From assembly GCA_003116975.1 (NCBI GenBank), contig BGKB01000053.1:1-64000 (forward strand): a DNA stretch of 64,000 bases. The letters run 5' to 3'. Source of the DNA: Aurantiochytrium sp. KH105 (lineage: Eukaryota > Sar > Bigyra > Thraustochytrida > Thraustochytriidae). Of the stretch, positions 1 to 10,900 are shown in pieces. The translations under genes and the position numbers were made by a program. Numbering within the stretch: the stretch's first letter is position 1; each line of letters opens with the position of its first letter. The notes beneath the pieces were generated by a model. That model had not been told where the DNA came from, ran no database searches, and saw only the letters and a program-made list of their open reading frames with translations.

Positions 1-2402
1 ACCCCCCATGATTTCTCCACCAGTCTCTGCACGCGCGCACGCACTGCACGCGGCGCACCAGCCAGCATGCACGAGCCACCGCAGGCCTCCCTGGAGCCGC
101 TGCGCCTCGCTGCGCCTCGCTGCGCCTCGCCCGCGCACTCTCGCTCGCTCGCGCGGCGGCGTCGCCACCGCGCGCGTCGCCACCGCGCGGGTCGCGCGCA
201 GCGAGCCTGGCGCCCGAGCGCGGCCGGGTCAAGCCAGTCAAGCGGCGGCCTCGCGGTCGCAGCGCGTGCAGCGGCCCGCTGCAGCCAGCCAGCGTCCACC
301 CAGGCGACCGTTCTTTTCCCGACTTCGGCGTGGCGGCTGGTCGCGATCCCGGAGCCGCGAGCGGGGTTCAGGCACACGGCCCGCTGCTGCCGGCGGCGAG
401 AGGAGGCGAAAGCGAGAACGCGGCAGCCCGGCTGCGGCTGTTCTCGCGCGGTTCTGCGCCGTGATGCGGCGAGGCCGCGCGGGCGAGGGGAAGGGAACGA
501 ACGAAAGGGACTCGGCGTCGACCTGCAGCTGCTGCAGCTGCTCGCTATGGAGCAGACGATCTTCTCTCTCCCGACGCTGCCTGGGGCAGGGATGGAGGGA
601 GTGGGGAGGGGGGAAAGAGGGAGCCAATTGTGCATTGGCGGGGAGCGCAAAGCGTGGTTTGCGCGCGTCTGTTTGACTGTGTATAGAGAGAGTATCATGT
701 CTCGTGCGCAGCAAACTCGAGACGGGCCGCCATCTTGCGCTTCCCGGAGGAAGGCGCACTGCGGGCCCCGCACCAGGCCCCTTGCGAGGTCGCGCGGGCC
801 AGAGCGCCACTGCCCGCGGCAGAGGGGCCGCGGTCGACGCACGGCCGCCGCAGATTCCCGCAGCGCGAGCCAGAGGGGGATAGCGAGGCGGCCCGTGATT
901 GGCGGTAATCGGCGCACGTGCCGCGGTGGTAAGATAGCGTCTGGCTGCTGCAGCTGCGTCTGCGCGGGAAAAGCCGGAGAGCGTCTCGAAGAATCCCAAT
1001 GACAAAGACGACTTTTCATCTCGTAGCGCGCAGCGGCTGCGACCTCGTGCGCGAGAGGGCGGCGGCCTTGAGCGCGCAGCCTGGCTGCGCTCGGCGCGGG
1101 AGACGCGAGCGAGAGGAAAAGGGCGCGTGCGTGACGCTCGCAGCAGCTTGTGAAGCTTGCGTCTGTCGGCCGGCAGCGCGGGCAGCCACCAGTCATCCGA
1201 TGCGGAGGTAGTGGCGGAGAGCACGCCGCGGCGACACACCGCGGCAGGAATCATGTAAAGCAACAAAACAGACGCTCACGTGCTATTCATAGTCAGCAAA
1301 AAAGACGGAAGCAGGCGGAGCTGGAAGCAGGCTCAGGGGGAGGGAGGACTGGAGAATAGAGCGACCAAGCGAGCGGGGCGCCACATTCTCTCGCGTCTTC
1401 AAGCGAGGCGCGTTCGCGACGCCTGGACGCCCGCCTTGCGCACCACGCACGCGGACGAGAACGTCACGGCACTTCTCGCTCGCTTCCCGCGGGTGCGGCG
1501 ACCAGCACTTGGCCGCTGGCTTGCCGTGATCCGAAGTCGGCTCTGCCAATGCGCTGACAGACGCAAAGAAGCAAAACAAAAGCGCCAGAAACCAAACCAG
1601 AGGGGAAAAATGCAAAAGCAACAGCTGCTTCCTTCTTCCCCTTCCGAAGCGTCGCGTCGGGGCCTCGGAGCTAGCCTTCTTCCGCTTTTCCTCCTTCTCC
1701 ATCGATTGAGAGCAATGGAAAAAGAAAGGCGGGCCGCCTCTGAGCGTCACGCGCCCGTACGGATCCCGTGCGGCTGCGGGAGGGCACCAAGCAGCGCGCA
1801 GGGCCGGCCGCCGGGCGCGTGTGGGGCGCGCTGCGGGAGGGAGCCCGTGACGCGAGGGGGGGAGGCGCCGTCGCTGCTGCGGCCAGAGGGCGCGAGGGGC
1901 GGGGAGCTTTTCTTTCTTACTTTCACATCCTCCTCCCCCCTCCCCGCCGCTCCCTCTCTGTCCCTCTGGCTCCGTCTGCCTTCTCCCTTTTCCTCTCTCG
2001 GGCGGGCCGGCTAGCTGCGTCCGAAGCCACTCAATCAAGGGAAGCGAATTCAAATCATGCGCGAGACGCGGTAGGGCGGCAGCAGAAACCAAATCCCGAT
2101 CGACGGTCGACGCCAGCGTCGATCGATCGCTCGTCAGCTTGCTAGATTGCTAGCTAGATAGCTAGCTCGACACGCCTCGCCCGAAGGCGACGCGTGCTTC
2201 AGGTACGTCGAGCTCGCGACGTGCGCGTGCTCACTTGCGCGATCTTGTCCGAGAATGAAAAACAACAAGGAGCTCCGCATGACTAACCTATAGCCTGCAT
2301 GTCCCCGTGATCGATCGACTGGACGCATGTACATTTACATTCCAAACGACAGATTGCCTGCTGAGAAAGAAACAAGAGACAAGGTAGTAGACGTCTAGCA
2401 CC
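1..2402. other. GC-rich upstream region of the secreted-protein array; no gene seen
   Basis: No frame here looks like a gene. The open frames are arginine-, alanine- and serine-rich, low in complexity, overlap on both strands and show no domain. A 10-bp direct repeat (tgcgcctcgc) occurs three times at 101-130, and a 15-bp duplication follows near 159-188. The last few hundred bases before the first array gene contain small palindromic gatc/ctag strings (about 2097-2170). The stretch probably contains the promoter of the 2403 gene and perhaps the flank of a gene outside the window. Confidence 0.6.
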
Positions 2403-5400
2403 ATGCGCAGCGTCGCCACCGCCGCCGTCGTGCTGAGCCTGGCGCTCTCCGCCCAGGCCCAGACCGACTCGTGCGAGATTACGCTCGACACCATCGACTG
2501 GTCCACCACCAACCCGCTCGGCCTCTCCGGCTGCGGCGACTCCCCCGTCTCCTTTGGCGGATGCTGCGGTAACGTCCTTCAGGATTCCGAGGACACCTGC
2601 AGCGTCGTCGTCTACGAGTCCGCAGCTTGTGAGGACAGTGAAGAAGGCTGTGCAGCATACGTCCCCAACGCCACCGACTCCGTCACCTTCTCCTTCGAGT
2701 GGGCCTACTCCTCGACAGAGACCTGCTGCGAAAAGTGCAAGTGCTATGGTGATCCTCTCTGCGAGGCCTTCGATGGCACCACTGACCAGATGATCGAGTG
2801 CGATGGCCGCAACTTCACCTCGTGCAAGATGGAGCAGTCCATCTGCCGCGAGCAGTTTGACCATGCCGGAAACCGCTGCAAGTGGCTCAAGGGCAACCTC
2901 AACTACCCGTGGTGGAACTCCAACCTCGAGGACGGCTCGCCCTGCCAGGCCGACTACAACGTCTCTGGCCAGCTGGAGCTCCCCCTCCTCGAGATCGACG
3001 GCCTCTCCATGTCCACCCTCATCGGCGAGCGCGGCGTCCAGACCGACTTCTCCATCACTCTCTCTGGCGACAGCGAGGCCTACACGCTCAACTCGGACGA
3101 CTGTTTCAGCTATGACCCGCGCGACGTCGGCACCGCCAACGCTGCCAACGCCTGGGGCCTTCCTTCCTCGGCCTCGTCTATCCCGGACTCGTGGACCGTG
3201 AGCATCCCCAACGATGTGGAGATCCGCTGGCACATCAACGACCCGACCCTCGGTGTCTTTGCCGACGTCATCTGCAACAAGGCCATCGGCGCCGAGCGTA
3301 CCCGCCTCGACATCGAGAACATCACCAACACTCAGGGTCTCACCGGTGGTGATGGCTTCTGCTTCACTGGTGTCATCGACCAGGAGCAGGCCAGCGGCAC
3401 CAACGTCGACAACTCGGTGGCGCTCCACTACAAGTGCCTCTCGGCGCAGCTTCCGGACCTTGCCAACACCTGCAAGGCTCTCACTGACGATACCTGCTAC
3501 CCCCGCACCGTCCTGGGCTGGCAGCAGTACTGGTGCGAGACCGCCGAGCTCGAGTTCACCCAGGCCTCTTCTGGCGCTTCGACCTATGGCGACATGATCG
3601 AGACCTGCCTCACCGATCTCCGCACCGGCACTGGCGAGGAGCAGTCGCAGACCTGGATCACATACGCTTGCCAGATGAACTCGCAGCTCCCGTATGGAAC
3701 TACCCAACAGGACTCGTACGTTGAGCAGTGCGTGAACCTGCTCGCCGAAGAGGGCTGGTACGAGTGGGCCCAGACCGCCCAGTACCAGGGCATCATCCCC
3801 CACGAGTACGTGCAGTCTGACACTTGCGTGAGCTCGATCGACGACTTTACCACGATCCCGGACGACCTCGAATGCGCCTCGGGCATGATTGTCGAGACCA
3901 ACCAGGACGGCACTTGGGTTCCCATCTTTTACTTCCCGCCTGACACGCCGCTGTGCTCTGATGCCATTGCCGAGGCTACCGGCGATGTCTACCCTGAGCT
4001 CTTCCTGTACCAGATCCGCCTGCGCCGCTGCGGTCTCGCTGCCAAGTGCCTTGTTGCTGATGAGGGCACCGAGTGCAAGCCGCTGCCTTCGATTGATGCT
4101 GAGCTCATCTTTGCTGGCCAGGTGTGCATCCAGTCTGGTGGCGAGTGCGATACTTGCGTGCAGAGCAACACCGAGATGCCCCCGGCCGTGTGCGAGACCA
4201 ACGAGCAGGACACGTACACCCTTGGCTACTGCGAGCAGTGCTGCGAGACCAACAACTTCGTCCCTGGCGAGGAGAACCAGACCTGCCGCGAGCTCGTGGT
4301 CAGCACCCCGTTCTGTGACGCCTCCGACTCCACCACGAGCGCCTACTGCACCAACCTCAAACGCTCGCGTCGTAACGCCAAGCTCACCCTCGGCCTGGAG
4401 AAGGTTGTTGTTGAGGGCGAGGAGTTCTGCTGCGAGAGCTGCCAGCTCTGGGGTGATCCCTTTGGTGAGGCCTTTGACGGCTCGCGCGAGAAGCTCATTG
4501 TCTGCGACGCCCGCGATGAGGACTGCTTCACGCAGGAGGAGATCTGCGATACGCTTCGCGATCATGCCGGCAACCCGTGCGTGTGGAACCAGACGACCAA
4601 GGACCTCATTGGCAGCCGACGCGGTAACATTGCCGCCTACGGCTCGCCTTGCCTTCCGGATTACGCCCAGTCTGGCGAGAACGAGATTGTTCTCTACGAA
4701 GTTTCTGAGCCCTTTTACTACCTGAGCTTTTACACCGGTGAGCGCTCTATCCTTGACTTTATGATGCTCAACACGAGCAAGGGCCAGTACACGCTCGACC
4801 CGGAAGCCTGCTACGGTGACGGCGAGCTCGCCGGCTGGACCACCGTCTCGGGTACCCCCATCGATGAGGCCTTTGAGCTCACGTACACTGGCGCCGGCGA
4901 GGATGGCTACGGTAACGACGAGCGCGTGTGGGCTGTTTACGAGCCGGACATGGGCATCTTCTTCCGCGTCACCTGCGTCAACTCGCAGGCCGTGTCCACG
5001 GACTACGTTGGTGGCTACCGTCTCAACATTGAGCACCTTGTCGACACGAATCAGGAGCGCACGTCGACGAGTGGCTACTGCGTGAGCGGCGACCTTCTCT
5101 CGTACGGTGGCTCTTACACGAACAACTCGTTTGCCGAAGAGTGCGAGGTCAAGGACCTCCAGCTCGACCACCTTGCCTGCAAGGCCTTCTGGTCGGGTGC
5201 CTGCACTCCGGACCAGATCGACCTCGGCATTGAGAAGTGGTGCGAGACCGCCAACCAGCCCAACTCGGTGACCAGCTGTGTCAACAGCATCAAGCGGAAC
5301 AACCGCGTCAAGACCGGTGAGCTCTGGATCAAGGCTGTGTGCACGGCGCTTCTTCCCCAGAAGCAGGCTTCGCAGACTGACAGCGACTTCATCAAGGATT

Positions 5401-5834
5401 GCCAGGAGCTTGCCGAGACCACAAACGAGCCGTACGCCATTGTTGAGAACTACGGCTCTGCTGGTGACCGCGCCTCGGTCAGCAGCTACTGCGCCAGCTC
5501 GGTGTCCGAGTACGGTGCTCGCGACGACACCGATGCCTGCATCCGTGGTATCTCTGTCCAGTACGATGACGGCAGCGGCGACTGGACCGAGGCCTTCTTC
5601 ATTCCCTCGAACTTGCTCCCCTGTGACGGTTCGCTCGAGATCCCGGCCAGCAACAGCAAGTACTGGCCGCTCTTTATCTACCCGATCCGCTTTGAGCAGT
5701 GCGACCTTCTCAACACCGAGGACGGCTGCCTTGCCTCTGAGAACGTGGAGGCCACCTGCATGGCGATGTTCGGCTACAACCTCAACTACACCTTCACTTA
5801 CGACGGTGACATTGGCTGCCCTGACGACGCCTAA
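2403..5834 (+). CDS. Secreted cysteine-rich protein with duplicated VWD-like units, array copy 1
   Basis: This encodes 1,143 residues and starts with a clear signal peptide (about 1-20, ending ALSAQAQ), so the product is probably exported. It has no C-terminal membrane anchor. The mature protein is two homologous halves. Half 1 has CKCYGDPLCEAFDG at 112-125, and half 2 has CQLWGDPFGEAFDG at 680-693, an offset of 568. Other paired landmarks keep nearly the same spacing: CKALTDDTCY at 357 and CKAFWSGACT at 926. The GDP-x(3)-AFDG core followed by CD-[AG]-R resembles the opening of von Willebrand factor type D domains (GDPHxxTFDG), but the match is remote. Dozens of cysteines and several N-x-S/T sequons fit a disulfide-bonded extracellular glycoprotein. 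The ATG has A at -3. The function is unknown; a wall, matrix or adhesive role is only inferred. A long antisense frame over this gene is a shadow. Confidence 0.93.
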   Translation: MRSVATAAVVLSLALSAQAQTDSCEITLDTIDWSTTNPLGLSGCGDSPVSFGGCCGNVLQDSEDTCSVVVYESAACEDSEEGCAAYVPNATDSVTFSFEWAYSSTETCCEKCKCYGDPLCEAFDGTTDQMIECDGRNFTSCKMEQSICREQFDHAGNRCKWLKGNLNYPWWNSNLEDGSPCQADYNVSGQLELPLLEIDGLSMSTLIGERGVQTDFSITLSGDSEAYTLNSDDCFSYDPRDVGTANAANAWGLPSSASSIPDSWTVSIPNDVEIRWHINDPTLGVFADVICNKAIGAERTRLDIENITNTQGLTGGDGFCFTGVIDQEQASGTNVDNSVALHYKCLSAQLPDLANTCKALTDDTCYPRTVLGWQQYWCETAELEFTQASSGASTYGDMIETCLTDLRTGTGEEQSQTWITYACQMNSQLPYGTTQQDSYVEQCVNLLAEEGWYEWAQTAQYQGIIPHEYVQSDTCVSSIDDFTTIPDDLECASGMIVETNQDGTWVPIFYFPPDTPLCSDAIAEATGDVYPELFLYQIRLRRCGLAAKCLVADEGTECKPLPSIDAELIFAGQVCIQSGGECDTCVQSNTEMPPAVCETNEQDTYTLGYCEQCCETNNFVPGEENQTCRELVVSTPFCDASDSTTSAYCTNLKRSRRNAKLTLGLEKVVVEGEEFCCESCQLWGDPFGEAFDGSREKLIVCDARDEDCFTQEEICDTLRDHAGNPCVWNQTTKDLIGSRRGNIAAYGSPCLPDYAQSGENEIVLYEVSEPFYYLSFYTGERSILDFMMLNTSKGQYTLDPEACYGDGELAGWTTVSGTPIDEAFELTYTGAGEDGYGNDERVWAVYEPDMGIFFRVTCVNSQAVSTDYVGGYRLNIEHLVDTNQERTSTSGYCVSGDLLSYGGSYTNNSFAEECEVKDLQLDHLACKAFWSGACTPDQIDLGIEKWCETANQPNSVTSCVNSIKRNNRVKTGELWIKAVCTALLPQKQASQTDSDFIKDCQELAETTNEPYAIVENYGSAGDRASVSSYCASSVSEYGARDDTDACIRGISVQYDDGSGDWTEAFFIPSNLLPCDGSLEIPASNSKYWPLFIYPIRFEQCDLLNTEDGCLASENVEATCMAMFGYNLNYTFTYDGDIGCPDDA

Positions 5835-7941
5835 ATTTTTAACATCAACAACAGAAGAACATGTTTCCGCATTTCGTATATCACTTTATCCATGCATGCT
5901 TGCTTGGCGCAAGCAAATTTTGCCGTGGGTTCTTGAGGTCTTGGCTTCTTCTACGATTGATCACGCAGCCACGAGCTGGTCTGCCTGCAGTAGCTGCAAA
6001 TTGCACTGCGAGCGCATTTATCATTCATTCAGCCTTGGAGCCTTGGCTTACCGGCTAGACTTGTCATCATGGTCTCGAGGTGCTGCTGTCCGTGATACAA
6101 AGAGGAGCAATCCTGTGCCTGCCTCTGTGGTCTTGGCTTCATCTACGATTGAGCGCGCAGCCACGAGCTGGCCTACAGCAACTTGCACTGCGAGCGTATG
6201 TATCCTTCATTCAGCCTTGGAGCCTTGGCTTCCTGGCAAGATTTGTCATCATGGTCTCGAGGTGCTGCTGTCCGTGACACAAAGAGAAGCAATCTTGTGC
6301 CTGCCTCTGTTGTGCCTCGACAAAGGGGCCGGCTAACTTGACAGCCCTTTAGCCGTCACGTCAGTCTGCGCGGACCGTGATCCTCGCAGCTGCCAGTCAT
6401 GCACAGTCATCCCTGCCTGAGCTGTCACGTCACTCGTCGACGCCGTCTCCACTCGTCCCGCCCGTGATGCTTCCGCGAGCGAGCCCAGAAATGGAAAACT
6501 CGAGCCTCACAAACTTGGAGGGCCCGTCAAGCTCGCGCGCTCTCAGGCTGCACTCGCCGCGAAGCGAAACAAAGCGAAACAAACAAAGCGAATCAGAGCA
6601 AAACAAAGCGAATCGAATCGAAGCGGAAGGAACAAAGCGGAGCGTCAAGTTACTCGACAAGTTGCTTCAAGTTGGCGGGCGCGTGCAGCGGCTGTCTGGA
6701 TAAGAACTTGCATGGAAGAGTCGAGTAACATCTGAGGTGATGGACGACGGCGGCGGCGGCGGCCGCTTGGTCGAAGGCGAAAGAGCCCGCCGCGAGATGG
6801 AAGGAAAAGCGCGGCGGCTAGCCATGAATGCGGGCGACGGATGGCTGGACAGCTTGATGGAAGGATGGACGGAAGGAAGGCTGGCTTGCCGCCACCGATG
6901 AATTGGGCTCCACGCCTTGCACCGCCTTGCCCCGCCTTGCACCGCCTTGCTTTGGATCGCCTTGCATCATGATGGCGCCGCGCCAAGATGGCGCTCCGGC
7001 CGCGCCCCGGGCTCGCAGCCGCGGCGTCGAGCGGGCGCAGCAGCAGATACGGGCGGCACGGGCCCCTCAAGTTCGCGCGGACCGTCCCGTGCCGCAGCAG
7101 CCAGGCGGCTGCAGAGGCTCGCATGCATGCATGCAGGCAGGCAGGCAGGCGGCCACTCGCTGTGGAAAGAGCGAGTGTTGCGGGCACGGGCCCTTCGCTC
7201 GCGCCGCACCGCGCCGGCCTCGCGCTTCGTACTTCGTGCTTCTTCGCGTCTCGACTCGTCGCGTCGCGTCGCATCGCGTCTGGCCGCCCCAGGCGGGCTC
7301 GCACGCCGTCTCCGCGCGCTGCGACTGCCGCGGCGCCGCGAGGCCCGGGCGTCCGTCTGCGATGGCGCCGCGGCGTGCCCATCCTGGCAGGCAGCCAGCC
7401 CAGGCCGGCCGGCTGCCCTGACCGTCCTCCTCCTGCTCCCCTTGTGCGGGGCAGCCGCGTCGCCGCCGGCCGCAGAGGACGCGCGCGCTGCGTCCGTCGG
7501 GACCTGTGGCTAGCGGCGCCGGTAGCGGCGCGCTAGCGAGGGCGGCGTCGCGTGCTTCGCCCTGTCGTGCACGCGCTTTTTCACGCCGCACTGGCCGACG
7601 GAGATAAGTGAAGTGAGCCAGCCATAGCGCGCACCTAGCGGGGCCGCTAGGATGCCGGTCAGGCACAGGCCGCGTTGATGGGGGTAATCGTGGCCGTGGC
7701 TCGGAGCCAGCAGCCTAGCCTGGCTTGCTTGCTTGCCTGCCTGCTTGCTTGCTTTTGCTTGGCTTGGCGGCCGGTCGAGAAGCGAGGCGAGCAGACCCCG
7801 AACTCCGGCTCGAGGAGCCAGGAAAGAGACGAAGAGACCAGCCGAACAGGCAGACAGACAGACGGCGAGACATTGAGACGGACTCAACGCGGAACGAGAG
7901 CGAGGACGGCAGAGCGGGAGCGAGTGCAGGCACCGACAATC
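5835..7941. other. Spacer between array copies 1 and 2
   Basis: No gene is supported in these 2.1 kb. The first part holds a two-unit tandem repeat (listed separately). Around 6560-6625 there are degenerate aagcgaaac/aagcgaatc strings, at about 6915-6965 short caccgccttg-type repeats, and near 7230-7280 a cgtcgc/tcgcgt-rich stretch. The frame of copy 2 stays open upstream to 7675, but that extension is repetitive and precedes the conserved signal peptide, so it is taken as leader. Confidence 0.6.
5937..6310 (+). repeat. Two-unit tandem repeat, about 192 bp per unit
   Basis: Unit 1 runs about 5937-6128 and unit 2 about 6129-6310. Both begin ggtcttggcttc and end tgtgcctgcctctgt. They share long blocks such as cagccttggagccttggctt and gtctcgaggtgctgctgtcc, with scattered substitutions and a small deletion in unit 2. 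The repeat lies just 3' of array copy 1. No conserved reading frame was seen. Confidence 0.85.
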
Positions 7942-10900
7942 ATGCGAGGTGCTGCGACCGCAGCCGTCGTGCTGAGCCTGGCGCTCTCCGCCCAGGCCCA
8001 GACCGACTCATGCACTAATACATCCGACCTCATCGACTGGTCCACCACCAACCCGCTCGGCCTCGCCGGCTGCGGCGAAGCCCCCGTCTCCTTTGGCGGA
8101 TGCTGTGGTAACGTCCTTCAGGATTCCGAGGACACCTGCAGCGTCGTCGTCTTCGAGTCCGCTGCCTGCGAGGACCGTGAAGAAGGCTGCGCAACATACG
8201 TCCCCGACGACACCGACTCCGTCACCTTCTCCTTTGCGTGGGCCTATTCATCGACAGAGACCTGCTGCGAAAAATGCAAGTGCTATGGTGATCCTCTCTG
8301 CGAGGCCTTCGATGGCACCACTGACCAGATGATCGAGTGCGATGGCCGCAACTTCACCTCGTGCAAGATGGAGCAGTCCATCTGCCGCCAGCAGCGTGAC
8401 CATGCCGGAAACCGCTGCAAGTGGCTCAAGGGCAACCTCAACTACCCGTGGTGGAACTCCAACCTCGAGGACGGCTCGCCCTGCCAGGCCGACTACAACG
8501 TCTCTGGCCAGCTGGAGCTCCCCCTTCTCGAGATCGATGGCCTCTCCATGTCCACCCTCGTCGGTGAGCGTGGCGTCCAGACCGACTTCTCCATCACTCT
8601 CTCTGGCGACAGCGAGGGCTACACGCTCAACTCGGACACCTGCTTCGACTACGACCCGCGCGACGTCGGCACCGCCAACGCTGCCAACGCCTGGGGCCTT
8701 CCTTCCTCGGCCTCGTCTATCCCGGACTCGTGGACCGTGAGCATCCCCAACGATGTGGAGATCCGCTGGCACATCAACGACCCGACCCTCGGTGTCTTTG
8801 CCGACGTCATCTGCAACAAGGCCATCGGCGCCGAGCGTACCCGCCTCGACATCGAGAACATCACCAACACTCAGGGTCTCACCGGTGGTGATGGCTTCTG
8901 CTTCACTGGTGTCATCGACCAGGAGCAGGCCAGCGGCACCAACGTCGACAACTCGGTGGCGCTCCACTACAAGTGCCTCTCGGCGCAGCTTCCGGACCTT
9001 GCCAACACCTGCAAGGCTCTCACTGACGATACCTGCTACCCCCGCACCGTCCTGGGCTGGCAGCAGTACTGGTGCGAGACTGCCGAGCTCGAGTTTACCC
9101 AGGCCTCTTCTGGCGCTTCGACCTATGGCGACATGATCGAGACCTGCCTCACCGACCTCCGCACCGGCACCGAAGAAGAGCAGTCGCAGACTTGGATCAC
9201 GTACGCTTGCCAGATGAACTCGTTGCTCCCGTATGGAAGTACCCAGCAGGACTCGTACGTTGAGGAGTGCGTGAACCTGCTTGCCGAAGAGGGCTGGTAC
9301 GAGTGGGCCCAGACCGCCCAGTACCAGGGCATCATCCCCCACGAGTATGTGCAGTCTGATACTTGCGTCTCTTCGCTCGACGACTTTACCACGATCCCCG
9401 ATGACCTAGAGTGCGCCTCGGGCATGATTGTCGAGACCAACCAGGACGGCACCTGGGTTCCGGTCTTTTACTTCCCGCCTGACACGCCGCTGTGCACTGA
9501 TGCCACTGCCGAGGCTACCGGCGATGTCTACCCTGAGCTCTTCCTGTACCAGATCCGCCTGCGCCGCTGCGGTCTCGCTGCCAAGTGCCTTGTTGCTGAT
9601 GAGGGCACCGAGTGCAAGCCTCTGCCTTCGATTGATGCTGAGCTCATCTTTGCTGGCCAGGTGTGCATCCAGTCTGGTGGCGAGTGCGATACTTGCGTGC
9701 GGAGCAACACCGAGATGCCCCCGGCCGTGTGCGAGACCAACGCGCAGGACACGTACGAGCTCGGTTTCTGCGAGCAGTGCTGCGAGACCAACAACTTCGT
9801 CCCTGGCCAGGAAGGCCAGACCTGCCGCGAGCTCGAGGTCAGCACCCCGTATTGCAACGCCTCCGACTCCACCACGAGCGCCTACTGCACTGAACTTCGT
9901 CGCTCCTCCAGCAACGCTCAGCTTACACTTGGTATTGCAAAGGTAGTCGTCGAAGGCGAGGAGTTCTGCTGCGACAGCTGCCAGCTCTGGGGTGATCCCT
10001 TTGGTGAGGCCTTTGACGGCACGCGTGAGAAGCTCATTGTCTGCGATGCCCGCGACGAGGACTGCTTCACGCAAGAGGAGATCTGCAGCAGTCTTGTCGA
10101 TCATGCCGGCAACCCGTGCGTGTGGAACCAGACGACCAAGGACCTCATTGGCAGCAACCGCGGCAACATTGGTGCCTATGGCTCGCCTTGCCTTCCGGAC
10201 TACGCACTGTCTGGTGAGAACGAGGTCACGCTCTACAACGTTTCTGAGCCCTACTACTCCCTGAGCTTCTTTACCGGTGAGCGCTCTATCCTTGACTTTA
10301 TGATGCTCAACACGAGCAAGGGCGAGTACACGCTCGACCCGGAAGCCTGCTACGGTGATGGCAATCTCCCCGGCTGGACCACGGTGTCGGGCATGCCGGT
10401 GGACGAGGCCTTTGAGCTCACCTACACTGGCGCTGGTGAGGATGGCTACGGTAACAATGAGCGTGTATGGGCCGTCTATGAGCGTGACATGGGCATCTTC
10501 TTCCGCGTCACCTGCGTCAACACGCAGGCCGTGACCACGGACTACGTCGGTGGTTACCGTCTTAACATTGAACACCTTGTCGACACCAACCAAACGCGCC
10601 CAGGAGCGGGCGGCTACTGCGTGAGCGGCGATCTTCTCTCGTACGGTGGCTCTTACAGGAACAACTCATTCGCGGAGGAGTGCGAAATCACGGATCTCGA
10701 GCTCGATCATCTTGCCTGCAAAGCCTTTTGGTCGGGAAGCTGCACACGAAACCAGATTGATCTCGGCATTCAAAGCTGGTGCGAGACCGCCAACCAGCCC
10801 AACTCGGTCACCGCCTGCTTTGACAACATCAAGCGGAACAATAACGCCAGAACCGGTCAACGCTGGATCACTGCAGTCTGCACGGCCTTGCTGCCCCAGA

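Noticed and set aside
238-2014. Several 200-340-residue frames on both strands
   Set aside because: They are low-complexity Arg/Ala/Ser-rich, overlap each other on opposite strands and lack domains or sensible starts, as expected of GC-rich noncoding DNA.
2283-5171. A 962-residue open frame antisense to array copy 1, with shorter antisense frames over copies 2-5
   Set aside because: It mirrors the codon structure of the sense gene in GC-rich DNA. It is Val/Ala/Gly/Leu-rich with no domain, while the sense strand has a signal peptide, conserved cysteines and paralogues.
7675-7941. 89-codon N-terminal extension of array copy 2
   Set aside because: It consists of Cys/Leu/Ala runs from a gctt/gcct repeat and then Arg/Thr-rich sequence, is not conserved in the other copies, and precedes the shared signal peptide.
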